Part shown: piece after piece, positions 1-12,611 of the stretch
Numbering within the stretch: the first letter of the stretch is position 1
How the letters are laid out: each line of letters starts with the position of its first letter
DNA from: Coptis chinensis
Lineage: Eukaryota; Streptophyta; Magnoliopsida; Ranunculales; Ranunculaceae
NCBI GenBank assembly: GCA_015680905.1
Contig: CM027379.1
Location: 102,227,001-102,291,000 of the forward strand
Length of the DNA: 64,000 bases
Direction of reading: 5' to 3'
Notes under the pieces: generated by a model
The model's database searches: none
What the model saw: only the letters and a program-made list of their open reading frames with translations
What the model was told of the DNA's origin: nothing
Program-made: the position numbers and the translations under genes

Positions 1-289
1 TTCATGGCCCAATTTGCTCAAAAAAAAAACTTCTTGGCCCAAATTGATAAAACTAGCAAAGTTCATGGTACAAAACGTCCATTTTTTCTTATTTTATAAT
101 GAAAATACTATAATAAATGAGAACTCTTAAATGTTAAAATCCGGTGTAAAAGTGTCCGGTGAAAATTTAATGTGTCGCCCACATCTTTAGATCTCTCCAC
201 GCCTCTTTGATGAAAAGAAATGTTTATAACTAATGATGTCATGTGAAAAGCCGCCTTAGAGAGGAACTAAGGTATTCGCCTTGCGGGTT

Positions 290-545
290 GGTCGTATTCC
301 TTGAATGTACGGGAATGTAGGTTTGGGTATTCCTTGAATGTGGCGGGAATGACTCAGGGCATTCATTGAATGTGTCATGAATGGCCCGTTAGTGTTATGA
401 TGGGTATTTCTTGAATGTGGTGGAAATGACCCAAGGTATTCATTGAATGTGCCATGAATGACCTGTTAGTATTATGATGGATATTCCTTGAATGCGGCAG
501 GAATGACCCAAGGTATTCATTGAATGTGCCATGAATGACCTGATA
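290..545. repeat. 77-bp tandem repeat, about 3.3 copies
   Basis: Units start near 328, 405 and 482, each beginning TATTCCTTGAATG or a close variant, followed by CATTCATTGAATGTG and a segment ending in ATTATGATGG. A partial unit precedes them from about 290. Copies differ by a few substitutions, so the array is not very recent. Open frames through it on the minus strand are products of the repeat, not genes. Confidence 0.85.
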
Positions 546-559
546 TTTTGTTAAGCCCA

Positions 560-1862
560 GAGATAGATGTGACTCACAAGTTACGAGTTTACAAGATGAA
601 AATATGTTTCCCGGAAGTGATATCCCCGCTTGGGACATATGTCTTGTAGTGGTACTCGATGTGAGTGAGGCACACGGATATGTGTGATTTGGCAAATGCG
701 TGAAGTGCAAATCGTGGAGTAGGAACTAAAGGTTGGGCTGTGTCTTTTAATAAATGAGTCAACGAGATAATTAATAAGCAAAGTAAAATATTGATTTTAC
801 GTGTGATAAAGTTATTGCATATGAATATTTATATATTATGATTTCTTATGAGAAATGTTTATGTGGTTTGTGTGAGTTGATACTCACGAGGGATGAATGT
901 ACTCCCTGGTTGTGATTCTTCTCGTCCTCATAAGTAGACAAGTGGTTTTAAAGAAAAATATTGGTTTTATGTATGAGCGAGTTATTGGATATGATTGGTT
1001 GTGTATTATGATATGATACATATGATTTCTTACGAAGGAATGTAAATGTTGTTAACGTGATATAATTGATACAGTAGGGTGACATGAATGTTAATATTGG
1101 TGATATATTATGTCAGATTGTATATTCTCATGGTTATTGTGAGAGAAGTAGATGTATGAATTAAATGTTTAGATTTGGGAAACCTAACTTTGTTTTGCAG
1201 GAGGGTAGGACTTAATGATATTTTGTGCAGGGATGATGTCCTACCCTTATACAGAAGTGGATATCGGTAAGATTTAATTCAATTACTAAGTTTATTAAAA
1301 TGAGTTATTATAATGAGTTAATATAATGGATGTCTTGCTTGGGAAGAAACTATGTCGGCTGAAATGACGGAACTACCTGTCTTCCAAACTGAGAATAGTT
1401 AAGTTATGGGTACATATAAAGTGTTTGTTTGGATAATTAAAGTATGAAATTGTTTTTATGTTGTTAGTCTACTCATACCAGCAAATTCAATTTGCTTAGC
1501 CATGTTTGCTTTCTTTTACAACGTGGGTGTGTTCTTGGAAACATAGATGGTAGAATGCAGTGGATGAAGACGCTTGATTTGGATTCACTCTTAGAGTCTT
1601 ACTGGTATAAGTTTTATGAAGTATAAAGTCTTGATTTGAAACAAATATAATAGAGTTGTTTAGTAATTCTTGAATTCGTACATTTAGAGTTGTTCTTTTG
1701 GTTTTAATTTGATCTCATTTTTCTATATCGTGTTTAGTAATGGGTTATTAGGGTTTTGTTTCACCCTGGGTTTTCAGATGATTGAATAGGGTGGCGATTG
1801 AGATATTTATATCTTGAAAAAAATTCCCTATTTTAATTTTCTAGAAATTTAGGGTGTGACAC
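560..1862 (+). mobile_element. Probable LTR-retrotransposon remnant (non-coding)
   Basis: No coding exon is visible here. The text ends TTTAGGGTGTGACA near 1849-1862, which resembles the 3' end of Ty3/Gypsy (Tekay/Reina-like) LTRs. The low-complexity, T-rich, tandem-repeat-bearing composition upstream also fits an LTR. No matching 5' terminus or target-site duplication was found, so the call rests on terminal resemblance only. Confidence 0.3.
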
Positions 1863-2904
1863 GACTCCTCCTCCTAGCAATAGTACTGTGTTTAAAGAAC
1901 GGTTATTGAGAACCATTTTCTGAGGTACAAAAGAGAAAAACTATCAACTGAAGAAAGTAAGGATTCTTTCGTAAAGATCCTTCGGTTGTATTATTTACCC
2001 TATCGTCTGATATTCATTATAATACAAACAAGTAAACAATTTTCTGCCAAGTTGTAAATATGCTGTAATTATTGAATAAGAGAAATATACAAAAAAATGG
2101 GGAAGAAGAGAGAAAAGAAACATTACTCATTATCCGAATAACTCTCCCTTATTTCACAGTTCCACGTATTTCCATCCGGTCCTTCATCACCTTCTTTGCC
2201 TATATTTCTACCAGCTGGTACTGAAATGGTTTATATTTTGAAGTGGTAATAGAATTTCTCTAAAATTTCATTTTCCATTTGATGCGAAATACCCAATCTA
2301 TTAGCTGTGGGAACTATCATTCGTTTAATCTAATTAGCTACATCATTCTTTGATGATTCACATTTGTGCAAACGAGCCAAGAGATTATGCATCTGTTCAT
2401 GTCCCCTAAAGACCTTTTGCTCCACAACGTTACATTGCGCCCTAGGGGCTATGCTTGTAGGTCTCAACTCCATATTTTATGTTATTTTTTAATTGGCAAG
2501 CCTGTTTTAAATGAGATCGGTAACTCTGATGCTGGCGGCGAACCACAGACCTCTGGTATCATCACCCAAAAGTTTTACTGACTTTGCTATCGGCCACCTG
2601 CTCAGCTCCAATATTCTCTAAATTGATTGGATTTTTATGTATTTCCTTTTGATAATTAACGTTTTTATGCGGGACTTCATTCAAAAATCTACTGACATGG
2701 GCTTATAGAAGCACCAATCTACACTCTCTCCCTATCAACTTAAACAATAATTGATCATGGTATGCATATTTCATTCATTGATGTTTATTGTAATGTTTTA
2801 TTCTAGTGTCCTAGTCTTTCAATCATTGTGTCCGTGTTGGTGTCCTACCAATAATATTTGGGTAATCTGTAACCGTTTGATGTTAACAAGAAAAAAGAGC
2901 TTAC
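1863..2904. other. Non-coding, nothing recognised
   Basis: AT-rich sequence. A 71-codon open frame at 2366-2581 has no recognisable motif. I see no gene, tRNA or transposon terminus. Confidence 0.5.
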
Positions 2905-3033
2905 CTTCATATTCTATCCTCTTAGCATCATAGGTGATATCAGGATACAGTTGGTGAACGCCCTTTTGTTCTGTAGAAAAACAAGATAATCTATCAATGA
3001 ATGAAAAACCCATCTCAGCATAAATGGAGCACC
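2905..3033 (-). pseudogene. Possible orphan exon of an unidentified gene
   Basis: On the minus strand a 129-nt block lies between a good acceptor (TTTGTTTCTTAG at 3034 and above) and a good donor (GAAG|GTAAGC at 2905/2904). It is open in one frame; the translation includes the stretch GVHQLYPDITYDAKRIEY. I do not recognise the family. The LINE begins about 30 bp away, so this may be a host exon separated from its gene by the insertion. It could also be a chance open block, since no second exon can be joined to it with confidence. Confidence 0.25.
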
Positions 3034-3064
3034 CTAAGAAACAAATATATATATATAACAAAAA

Positions 3065-6000
3065 CAAAACGTAAAGCTTAGGCAGGGTGGCGTCAAGTAC
3101 TGGAATAAGAATGAATTTGGCATGCTCAGTACCAATATCGCCAAAGAGACCGCAACTCTGGAAGCCCTGCAACAACAATTTGAACAAGATGAAAATGAGA
3201 TGCTGGCCTTAGAGATTGCAGAACAGGAGTTACAGGTGGAATCTTTGCTTGAGCAGGAGGTAGTGTATTAGAAACAAAGATCAGGAACTCAATGGGATAA
3301 AGAGGTTGATAGAAGTACAAAATACTACCACAACCTTGTTAACATAAGAAAATCAAGAGCTATGATCAAGGAACTGCAAGATTATCAAGGTAACATGCTA
3401 ACTGAGCAGGAGGAGATCAACAACTTCATTATAAGTCACTACACAGAGAAATTCAGAGCAGAGAATCTGGACTTAGATGAAGGTCTCCTACAGCTCATCC
3501 CACAGACTGTAACTGAGCAAGAGAATGAGGATATGTCAAAGATGCCGAACCATGAAGAAATTAGAAAAGCAGTTTTTATCCTATGCCCAGATAGTTCACC
3601 AGGACCTGATGGTTTCAATGGCCATTTCTATCAAGTATGCTGGAACGTTATTGGAAGAGTTGTAGTCAGAGCTGTGAGATATTTCTTCATTAAGAGTAGA
3701 CTACCCTCAAGTTTCAACTCAAACTTTATAGTTTTGATACCAAAAGAAAGGAATACAAACCAGTTGAATAAATTCCAACCTATTTGCCTCTCCAATTTCT
3801 CCTATAAAGTTATCACCAAGATCCTAGCTTCAAGACTGGCTCCAGTTGCCACACGGATAGTTTCAAAGGAACAATATGGTTTCATCTCGAACAGAAATTC
3901 TCATGAAGCAATTGGATTGGCGTCAGAAATGATTAATGAGTTGAAAGTTCAAAGACATGGAGGGAACATAGCTCTCAAATTGGATATTTCCCAGGCTTTT
4001 GACACTCTTGATTGGAAATTTCTTTGGGCAGTTTTATCAAGATTTGGATTCTCTCACACATGGATCTCTTGGGTACAAGGAGCAATTTCAAACAACAATG
4101 TCTCAGTGATGATCAACGGAGGGCCAAAAGGTTTCTTTACAGCTAGTAGGGGGCTCCGGCAGGGAGACCCACTTTCACCACTTCTCTTTGCTTTTGCTGA
4201 GGACTGCCTCAGTAAAGGAATGGAATGGCTTGTAACTCAAAGGAGAATCCAGAAGATGATCATAAATGCGAACTACACAAGCCCCTCTCACCTCATGTTT
4301 GCGGATGATATTTTTATATTTTGCAATGCGAACAAAAGATGTCTTAAACACTTACTTCTTCTTCTTTAGAGATATCAGAATTCAGTTGGCCAGTACATAA
4401 GCAAGGGAAAATGTAAGATATTCTTGAGCCCCATGACTCCCACAAGAAGAAATGCCACTGTCGAGTTACTTGGGATTCAAGAAGGAGCATTACCAGAAAA
4501 ATACCTCGGTGTACCACTCATTACTGGCAGAATTACTAAACAAGCTTTGGCTCCATTGGTAGATAAGGTTAGATTGAAAGCATCAAGCTGGGCCAGCAAA
4601 TTGTTATCTTTTCAAGGTAGAGTGGTGTTGGCAAAGCATGTGTTGAATAGCATACCTATTCATAATATGGTAATCTATAAATGGCCAACTGCTACAATCA
4701 AGGAGTGTGAAAAGATCATCAGAAATTTTATTTGGAGTGGCGACGACCCTTCAGAACAGAAGTTCATGACACTAAATTGGGAACAGACATGCAAGCCGAA
4801 AGAAGAAGGTGGATTAGGAGTAAGGAGACTCAAAGATATAAATCTCTCGATGCTACTAAAAATGTCTTGGTGTATAGTAAACGACAACAGTGACTGGGCA
4901 TGCTTTATGAGAGGGAAATATGGGGGAAGAAATGGTGAATGGACAAAGTACAAGAAATCATCCATTTGGTCTGGCATGAAGTGGGCACTCGAGGAAGCCA
5001 AGACGCATACTAGTTGGACCATTGGCACAGGCAAAGACATCAGCATCTGGAAAGACAATTGGATAGGTTTAGATGCTTTCTGTGATCTAATCCCTATGCA
5101 CAACGGTTTCTGGAGGCAATGCAACTCCAAGTTGAGTGAATGTATCAAAAATGATCACTAGGAATTCACCGCAAAGTTCACAAAAATTCTGAACAGGGTG
5201 GGAGTGAACTTGAACTTACTACAACAACCTGATTCTACACAAGAGGGTACCCGAATCTGGATGCCAGCCACAGATGGGCTATTTTCAGTCTCTACTGCAT
5301 ATGAAGCTACCCAGAAGAAAGAAACAAAAGTGAACTGGTATTCATTCTTATGGAAGTCCGTACTTCACCCTAGTGTTCAAGGAATTGGATGAAAAGTTCT
5401 TTAAGGAGTGATGCACACTGATAATAAGCTAAAGGCAAGGAAATTCAGCTTGGCGTCCATTTGTTGCATGTGCAAGCAATATGAAGAGACTCAAGAACAT
5501 ATACTCTTTGATTGTAGTTTTGCACGAAAACATTGGGAGTATCTCAAACAAATCTTCTATATTCAGGGAACAATTTCTTAAGGAATGATGTTCTCAATGC
5601 TTGCAAGAAGAGAAGCCCGCTAACAAGAGATATATGGTCTGCAGCAGCCATCACGTGCCTAGTACACATTTGGAAATCAAGAAACAAGAGACTATACGAC
5701 GAAGTGCAGGTCAAGGACAGCTATGTAAGAGCACAGATCAGAAAAGCAATTCTAGAAGCCTACATGCAATCAGCTGGAACTATGGACAACACATCTCAGG
5801 AACTTGCCACTTTACACACTCTTGGATTACAAAATAAACTCAGAAGAGCACCTAGGATTATGGAATGTTATTGGTCTCTTCCTCCGCAAGGTTTTCTAAA
5901 GGTGAATACAGATGGTTGTGCTAGGGGAAATCCAGGGGATGCTGGCTGGGGAGTGACTCTCATAATTCACACAGGCCAGGTGATAAGAACACTCATAGGA

Positions 6001-6790
6001 GGTCTCGGGATTACAACTAACTATGTGGCTGAAATAGTTGCAATTGTTGAAGGTGTTAAGAACAAGGCCCAAAATATCGATATCGATGAATATATCGGTG
6101 TACCCAAAAACCGATATATATCGGATATATCGGATATTTCGGATATATCTATTTTTTTGGTAACCAGTCCAAACTATTTAAAATATCGGAAATATCGGAT
6201 ATATCGGAAATATAATATCGGAAATATCGGATATATATCGGAAATATATTGGAAATATCGGATTTATATTTTAAAATGGTCAAAAAGTCAACCGATATAT
6301 ATCAATTATATCGGAAATATCGATTACATCGGCGATATAAAGTTTCATATCGGAAATTCCGATATATATCGGAAAAAAAAGAATTCTATATTCGGTGGAT
6401 ATATGTCGGAAATATCGATGTCGGTGTACCAAAATACCGATATATATCGGCGATATATCGGATATATCGGCGATATTTTGGTCCATGGTTAAGAAGGCTA
6501 TCGAGTTGGGGTGGGATCGAATTGTGGTAGAATCAGACTCGAAAGCTGCAATTCAAGCCTTCCAGACAAGCAAGGTACATTGGAGATGCAAAGCAGAATG
6601 GAATAGACTCAAGACCAAAGCAAACATCATTCTCACTAGTACATGGAGAGAAGTGAATTTTAGAGCAGATAAATGTGCCAAAAGAGGAGCAACTTTAGCG
6701 AATGGGCAGCAACAATGGTGGCCTCACAGACCAGATTTCCTACAGAGTATGGAGAACCAACACTTCACCTATTATAGATTTATTGCTTAA
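3065..6790 (+). pseudogene. LINE ORF2 (reverse transcriptase-RNase H), inactivated
   Basis: Encodes the C-terminal part of ORF2p, which copies LINE RNA into DNA. Visible RT motifs: SSPGPDGFNGHFY near 3595, KLDISQAFDTLDW near 3978, GLRQGDPLSPLLFAFAED near 4151 and the catalytic FADD near 4300. The RNase H part has DGCARGNPGDAGWG near 5910 and, beyond the MITE, VESDSKAAIQAF near 6530. Breaks: in-frame stops at 3268-3270, 4367-4369, 5159-5161 and near 5391 and 5403, a frame change near 5560-5580, and the MITE. 3362-5390 is otherwise a single frame, so decay is mainly point nonsense mutation. The archaeal-type RNase H at the C terminus is known from a subset of plant L1 lineages. Confidence 0.92.
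6063..6487. mobile_element. Non-autonomous hAT-type MITE inside the LINE
   Basis: 425 bp flanked by identical 8-bp target duplications GTTAAGAA at 6055-6062 and 6488-6495. Terminal inverted repeats are CAAGGCCCAAAATATCG (6063-6079) and, on the reverse strand, CATGGACCAAAATATCG (6487-6471), with two mismatches over 17 bp. The CA..GG start and 8-bp duplication are typical of hAT elements. The interior is packed with TATCGG/CCGATA hexamers on both strands, resembling subterminal transposase-binding repeats. It encodes no protein; open frames across it are a by-product of the ATATCGG repetition. Confidence 0.93.
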
Positions 6791-6893
6791 ATCGTTGTAA
6801 TCTTGGAAGGGCTATAATAGTCTCTCACCTGATATAACTGTATCTTTTTCTTTTTGCTATATACACAATTACCTTTTAGCAAAAAAAAAAAAA

Positions 6894-7861
6894 GGGTACC
6901 GTCAACTTGAGCGGCAAAACCTCTGGAATTTTATATCAGGAGAAACACAGTAAATTCTGCGTTTGGCTTCGTCTTCACTTCCGAGAACATTAGCAATACC
7001 ACCTGTTTTCGTACTTTCGGTAAGGACTAGGAGTTCGCAAGAAATAAAACGAGATCATAGGGCCAAGTTTAGGCGGATACTCTGGCTTGTTAGCCATTGT
7101 CGGGTAAGATAAAGGTTGTGTTGGTACATTTGTTTTTCCTCTTGACAGAAGGCGAGTCATTCTTCCTCGACCTGCAAACATTGTTTTTTTCTTTTCTTCT
7201 TCTTCTTCTTTTGTTATACATGTTTATGTTGTTTTCAATTGATAATCATGTGTAACAAGCTCACAATTACCACAAACAAGTCCGATAGTTTTCAGATTGT
7301 AAGAATCAAGTTTAACCTTTTCTTGGCTGAAGAATCAAGTTCACAAAAACTCAAAGAAAAGAAGAACGAACATGTTTCGTTTGACTAGCTTCAACAAATA
7401 AATAGTTATGTTCTTGTGAGTTGTCACCTAAACTTAAGATCTTCACATTTTCAGCAAGACAATTGTAATCATTCACATAATCAGTCTTAATGGAAAACAA
7501 TTAGGTTCTCTGAAACAAAACACCAACATATGGTTTATCACCAGAAAACAGTAACCAGAAAGTGAACAAAAGCAGGAACACACCCCATAGTTGCCAATAA
7601 AATTTTCATTTCTACATAATCCAGTCGCACTTAAACAAAAACGGAGAAGAAAAGCTAGGTTCATAAAGCAATAAATTACAAAACCCTTCCAGCGACGAAA
7701 ATCAGCAATCACGGATGCCCGCCAACACTTTAGCAGATTTCTCATTGCATGTGTAGGAGGGTCCATATTGATGATAGTCATAAGGCCGATGCTAAAAACA
7801 AAACTAATGGACAAAAAAAGACATACTAAATAGTACTGAAGTAAAAAAAGAAAAGAACTCT
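6894..7861 (-). other. Intergenic and 3' flank of eIF4A; one orphan open frame
   Basis: The part next to 7862 should hold the eIF4A 3' UTR. Further away, on the minus strand, a block ending near 6990 follows a good acceptor (TTTGCAG near 7176) and stays open for about 60 codons, including the stretch TMANKPEYPPKLGPMISF. I do not recognise it. It may be another host exon left beside the LINE. No other gene-like signal is seen. Confidence 0.35.
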
Positions 7862-10190
7862 TCAGAGAAGATCAGCAACATTCATTGGAAGCTCTTCGAT
7901 TTCCGTATTATAGAACTTCTTAATATCAGACATCGTTCTCTCATCGTCATGCGTCACAAAGTTGATAGCAACACCTTTTCTTCCAAACCGACCACTACGC
8001 CCAATACGATGGAGGTAGTTTTCTGGTTGAGTAGGCAGATCGTAGTTAATAACCAGAGATACCTGCTGAACATCAATACCACGGGCAAGGAGGTCAGTAG
8101 TGATGAGCACACGCGATGACCCAGATCTGAATTCTCGCATGATAATGTCTCTAGTATTCTGGTCCATGTCTCCATGTGTGGCGGAAACAGTGTGGTCATT
8201 ACTACGCATCTGGTCAGTAAGCAAGTCAACCTTCCTTCGTGTATTGGCAAATATGACGCTCTGGGTAATGGCCAATGTCTCGTACAGATCACAGAGTGTA
8301 TCACATTTGAACCCTTCTTCTCCAACATTGATGTAAAACTGCTTGATACCCTCAAGGGTGAGCTCATCACGCTTCACCAGAATCCTCACAGGTTTGTTCA
8401 TGAACTTCTTCGTGATCTCAAGAGCTTCGGGAGGCATTGTTGCTGAGAAAACACCAACCTGAACTTTGGGAGGGAGAAGCTGGAAAATCTCGTAGATCTA
8501 ATAATATAGGAAAACAACCAATTAGCAACTAGTAGATCAAACATTTACTCCACTAAGAGATGACAAGTATTACCAGAATTTCAACTACTAGTCAAAGTAT
8601 GAATTCTTGGTGTTGGTGAAAAATAACTTATAGACTGACCCCCACTCCCGAATCAAGTAAAGCAGGCAACAGATTAACATAACCAGAATCAAAGTTATAA
8701 GGGTCATTGAGAAGGCCAACAATGACCGTCATTAAGCTAAATTCTAGTACAGTACGTATAAAGGTTGGGAACGAACCTGATCCTTGAAACCTCGTGAAAG
8801 CATTTCGTCTGCCTCATCCAATACAAACATTTTAATGTCATTTGCAGGAAGTGAACGTCTCCGCAGCATGTCAAACACACGACCAGGGGTCCCAACAACT
8901 ACATGCACGCCATCAGAAAGAATACGTTGATCCTCACGAACACTGGTTCCACCAACACAGGCATGAACCCTCACTTCCAGATAATCACCAAGTGCTCGCA
9001 TTACTCTCTCAATTTGTTGCGCAAGTTCACGAGTAGGTGCAAGGACCAAGGCTTGGCAGTAAACCGAACAATAATCAAGCTGCTGCAAAATACCTGAGCA
9101 GAAAGTTGCAGTCTTCCCAGTTCCAGACTGTGCTTGCTGAATCACATCAAGCCCCTTGCAGAAGGGCACAATTCCTCTCTGCTGAATTGCAGATGGCTTC
9201 TCAAATCCTTCAAACAAATAAAAGCAATTAATTTTCTTTATGGCTGTTGCCTGTTGGATTACCAGTCAGACTTAAAGAAATTGTAATTTCTTATCACAGT
9301 GAACTCCCACGGTTATTGTTTCATTTATTATTTGGATAGGTCAATAAACACCACAAGTCACCTGGTGGCCTCACAGGCTTTGATGGTTTCTAAAATAATC
9401 AGCACAAAGATATATGCATAATGATATATGATAGTTACTAAATGGTTGAAGCAATAGTATGATACTACTCCTGGGCTTTGGTAATTTCTGTATTAAATCA
9501 GCCCAATGAAATTAGCCGAGAAATTTGATATACCACCATCAAATCCATTAAATGAAACAAATAAAAATAAATTCGATGCTTCTGACTCCTATCAGAAAAA
9601 CTCTTGGACCCTTATTATCCATGCATGGGATTGACAGAATGACTGAAAGCTCGCAACTCTTGGATTTGATTAATCGTACCAATGAAATGCGCCTAGTAAT
9701 TTCTACATAACCATATCATTAGGATAAAAGGGAAGAAAGGATAAGATGCTTATGACACTAATCAGGTTCACTCTGGTGCCCCTAACATTTATGGTATGGA
9801 TGGTAGCAAGATCACAGAAACAATCAACTAAGCATGCAAAATCAACTTGTACAAGTCATTTCAATATTGAAAATACTAGAATAGTACAGACGAAAGATTG
9901 TTGCCTACCATATGCATAAATGCCCCTCAGAAGGTTCTCGTGGAGACCCATAGCATCAAAAGTTTCATGAACCACATCATATGATTCAATATCTTGTCCA
10001 TCTGGCGAGAGCCTGATCAATCCATTTAGCAGCTTATATTATTATGCATATATTAATGATATAACAAATATGGATTTCTTCTATCTTTTAACTAAAAAGT
10101 AGTATATGTGAAAAGTGCTTACAGTTCATTCATTCTGCTATCATAACGTTGCGCATCAAATTGTGATCCTTCTGGTTCCAATCCCGCCAT
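7862..10190 (-). CDS. eIF4A: Eukaryotic initiation factor 4A (DEAD-box RNA helicase)
   Basis: ATP-dependent RNA helicase of the eIF4F cap-binding complex, acting in the cytosol to unwind 5' UTR structure for 40S scanning. Coding exons on the minus strand: 10190-10123, 10012-9909, 9207-8777, 8497-7862, all GT-AG with compatible phases, giving 412 residues, the usual plant length. Motifs: Q motif [11 protein letters not shown] (59-69), Walker A GTGKT (86-90), PTRELA, TPGR, DEAD (188-191), SAT (219-221), [22 protein letters not shown] (from 364), ending VADLL. The start [12 protein letters not shown] matches the family N terminus and lies two bases after a leader-intron acceptor. The second exon starts after GATCAG rather than at nearby AGs because only that joins in frame to give LLSPDGQD. 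No damage is seen. The intact catalytic set argues for a functional gene. Confidence 0.97.
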
Positions 10191-11095
10191 GACTGCAATA
10201 TAAAAGTCAAAACTCAAAACTTCAATTCCCTATTAGCGTATTAGACAAAAGCGAGTGAAGAGGACAATAAGGAACTGATTTAACTGCTAGAAACTCTAGA
10301 AAAGCAAGAAATTAAGATGTAAGTATCAGTATGTCAAGTAAGGTACAACAACTTAAGAGTAATAAAAGCACTACAACAAGAAGCAAAAACACTTCGATGC
10401 ATGTAACAAATACTCGGACAAGTTGGAAGCCTAGCGCCTCGCTCTAACAACATAGCAATTAACAACAAGGGAAAAACTAGAGCATAATTTGAGTTTTGGA
10501 AAACACAACAATGGCACAATATGGATTCTGAATCACAAACATGAAAATAGCGCTGACTAACTAACTTTACAAAAACCAACATAACACAAACAAAAAGCGT
10601 ACCACATGCACAACATCAATACAAACACGTAAGCTACTTGACATCCCATAAGCTGGACAAGGAATTGAAAAACGAAAGAGAGTAGACGCATGTATATTAC
10701 TAAGAGTCATGCATGCATGTGAATATCATCATCATCCTCACATCATATAACTCGACTCTCTCTTCTCCAGCTGTATCAAATAAACAAGAAAAAGACAGTA
10801 CGTGTTTTCTGTAAATCCTAAACAAAAAAATTTAGCAGCATATTGTTTCTGTGAATAACATTTTATCTTCAACATTATCATAAAACAAATATATACACAA
10901 ACAAACAAATACCAGATCCTACTCATAAAACATAACAAACACCCATCTATGAACAAACAGAAGAAGAGGAGGATAAAAGAATGGACCTGAAAAGTAGATT
11001 AAAGAAAGAGCTAGTTTTTGATAGATATATTATTAGGGTTTCCTTTTTGCCGTAGAGTTAAGAAAGAAAGCAGAAACGTTTTTAGTTTTTTCGAA
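10191..11095 (-). promoter_or_regulatory. eIF4A 5' UTR with leader intron
   Basis: Just before the ATG the minus strand reads TTGCAG|TC ATG, an intron acceptor. A plausible donor, TTTTCAG|GTCC, lies at 10987/10986. This gives a leader intron of about 790 bp (10193-10986) and a first non-coding exon of roughly 100 bp rich in CT and CCCTAA-type sequence, as expected for plant translation-machinery genes. The transcription start is inferred, not seen. Confidence 0.65.
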
Positions 11096-11120
11096 GTGAG
11101 AGTTTAAGGCTCTCACCGGG

Positions 11121-11130
11121 TGTATTTATA
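11121..11130 (-). promoter_or_regulatory. Putative TATA box of eIF4A
   Basis: The minus strand reads TATAAATACA about 30-35 bp upstream of the inferred transcription start of the leader exon. Spacing and sequence fit a TATA box. Confidence 0.55.
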
Positions 11131-11139
11131 TGTGATGTT

Positions 11140-12611
11140 AGGAAAGTTTCTATTTTGTAGGGTCGGTCTCGAGTTTAACCGAATTAAACTAGCTCCATAA
11201 TTGGGTCGGTTTCAATAAGTCAACCTCTGTTTTTGTTTTAAAAGCCTTTCCAAATTGGGTCGGATCTCCGTTTCATAATTGGTCCACGTGTTACCAAAAT
11301 CGGGCGGCACGCACCATTCTACATAACAGTCTCAATCGTACTTGCCATTGTAGCAATCACAACAACTACTCGCCCGAACGCCAAACCTCAAACAACCTAC
11401 TTTTCAAAGTTCATCAACTTTGTAACTCTGGTTTCCATATATTTCATGGCTACAATTCTTACCATAACTTCTCCTTCCAGCTTGTTCATCAACAATGTTC
11501 GCTATTCAAGATAAGACCTTCTTTGGTATCATAACTCCTGTTAAGCTTTCTTTCTTTAGATGATCTTTTGAAACAATAATTCCAAGATAGTTGTGTTCTT
11601 ACATTGCTTAATGGAAATAATCTTTCTATTACAAAGATTGGTTGAAAACTTGAAATCAACGGAGTTTTGATTTCCCAACATGGAGGTCGCGCCGTTCTCT
11701 TCGATGAATCATACATTGAAGCAAAATCAAGAATGGGGTTTCTCGCATGTTTGTGGTCAAAATGCCAATCTAACACAAGCAAGCTAGAAACATGTGGAGG
11801 TTCCTTTTTGGTCAATTAGTCTTAATAAAAAAGATAGCTAAATTGCTTCAAAAACCAGCTCTAGACATTAACACGTGAACCAAATCAACCAATTACGGTG
11901 CTGGTAGAATGTAAGTGAGCTGGGCTAGGTGTCTAGGTCTCATGCCAGTTAAACCCATTACGAAACTAGCAAAAGATGAGGAAATGTATCTAGGAGGATA
12001 CAGATTAGGTTCTGCAACGCTTTTAATTACTATTTGACGTTTACTCTGGTTAGGTTCTTTATCAGCTCGAGAGAAAGATGAATATCTTCCACAATATGCA
12101 AAACAAACAGTGCACTTTAAGTACAAAAAACGGTAGCCAAATAAGGTCAGTGTAGTTTATTTAGATTACAAAAGGCATTGTAAATGGGTTTGGGGGGTGC
12201 CAACCTAGCTGGGTTTAGATGCGAGCATCCAAACCTTGAGATTACTAAGACATCATAATTCTGGAATGCTATGTACATACGACGCATGCATAAAGTAGAC
12301 CTCTGCAAACTACATTACTTTGGAAACCTGGACGAGACAAATGAAAATTTTAATAAAGAGAAAGTAGTATCAAAAGTGGAAGATTATACACATTTAAAAA
12401 CATTGTAAGTACTAAATATTATATACCAAATGACCAAAAAAGGAGGCTGTTACTGATCAAAATGCACGTACTGATACTTCCTTCAAACGAGAAAAATTCA
12501 ATCATGTGATTGCAGAAGCCTGTACAACACTCCCCATCCTGACAAGCAACTTTCTAGCATAAGAAAATCTTGCAATTACCAGGCATTAGAAAATCCAGAC
12601 AAAGCAATACA
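11140..12611. other. Intergenic, no gene recognised
   Basis: Lies between the eIF4A promoter and the 3' end of THO6. A minus-strand open frame at 11489-11815 has no family-like motif. The first 200 bp probably belong to the eIF4A promoter. Confidence 0.5.

Larger units (their letters stand above)
3065..6893 (+). mobile_element. 5'-truncated L1-type LINE with RNase H domain
   Basis: A non-LTR retrotransposon fragment on the plus strand. It starts inside ORF2 downstream of the endonuclease, at the stretch KYWNKNEFG. It runs through reverse transcriptase, a zf-RVT-like region and a C-terminal RNase H, and ends in an A-run at 6881-6893. The 5' truncation and 3' poly(A) are the usual result of target-primed reverse transcription. 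I found no convincing flanking target duplication. A 425-bp hAT-type MITE sits inside it at 6063-6487, so the LINE is the older insertion. Confidence 0.9.

Noticed and set aside
375-781. Minus-strand open frames at the window start
   Set aside because: They run through the 77-bp tandem repeat and adjoining repeat DNA with no domain.
6063-6530. Overlapping open frames rich in Ile, Ser, Asp, Tyr
   Set aside because: They arise from ATATCGG repetition in a non-coding MITE; the frames differ only by phase of the same repeat.
8100-9231. Plus-strand open frames opposite eIF4A
   Set aside because: Shadows of highly conserved eIF4A exons.
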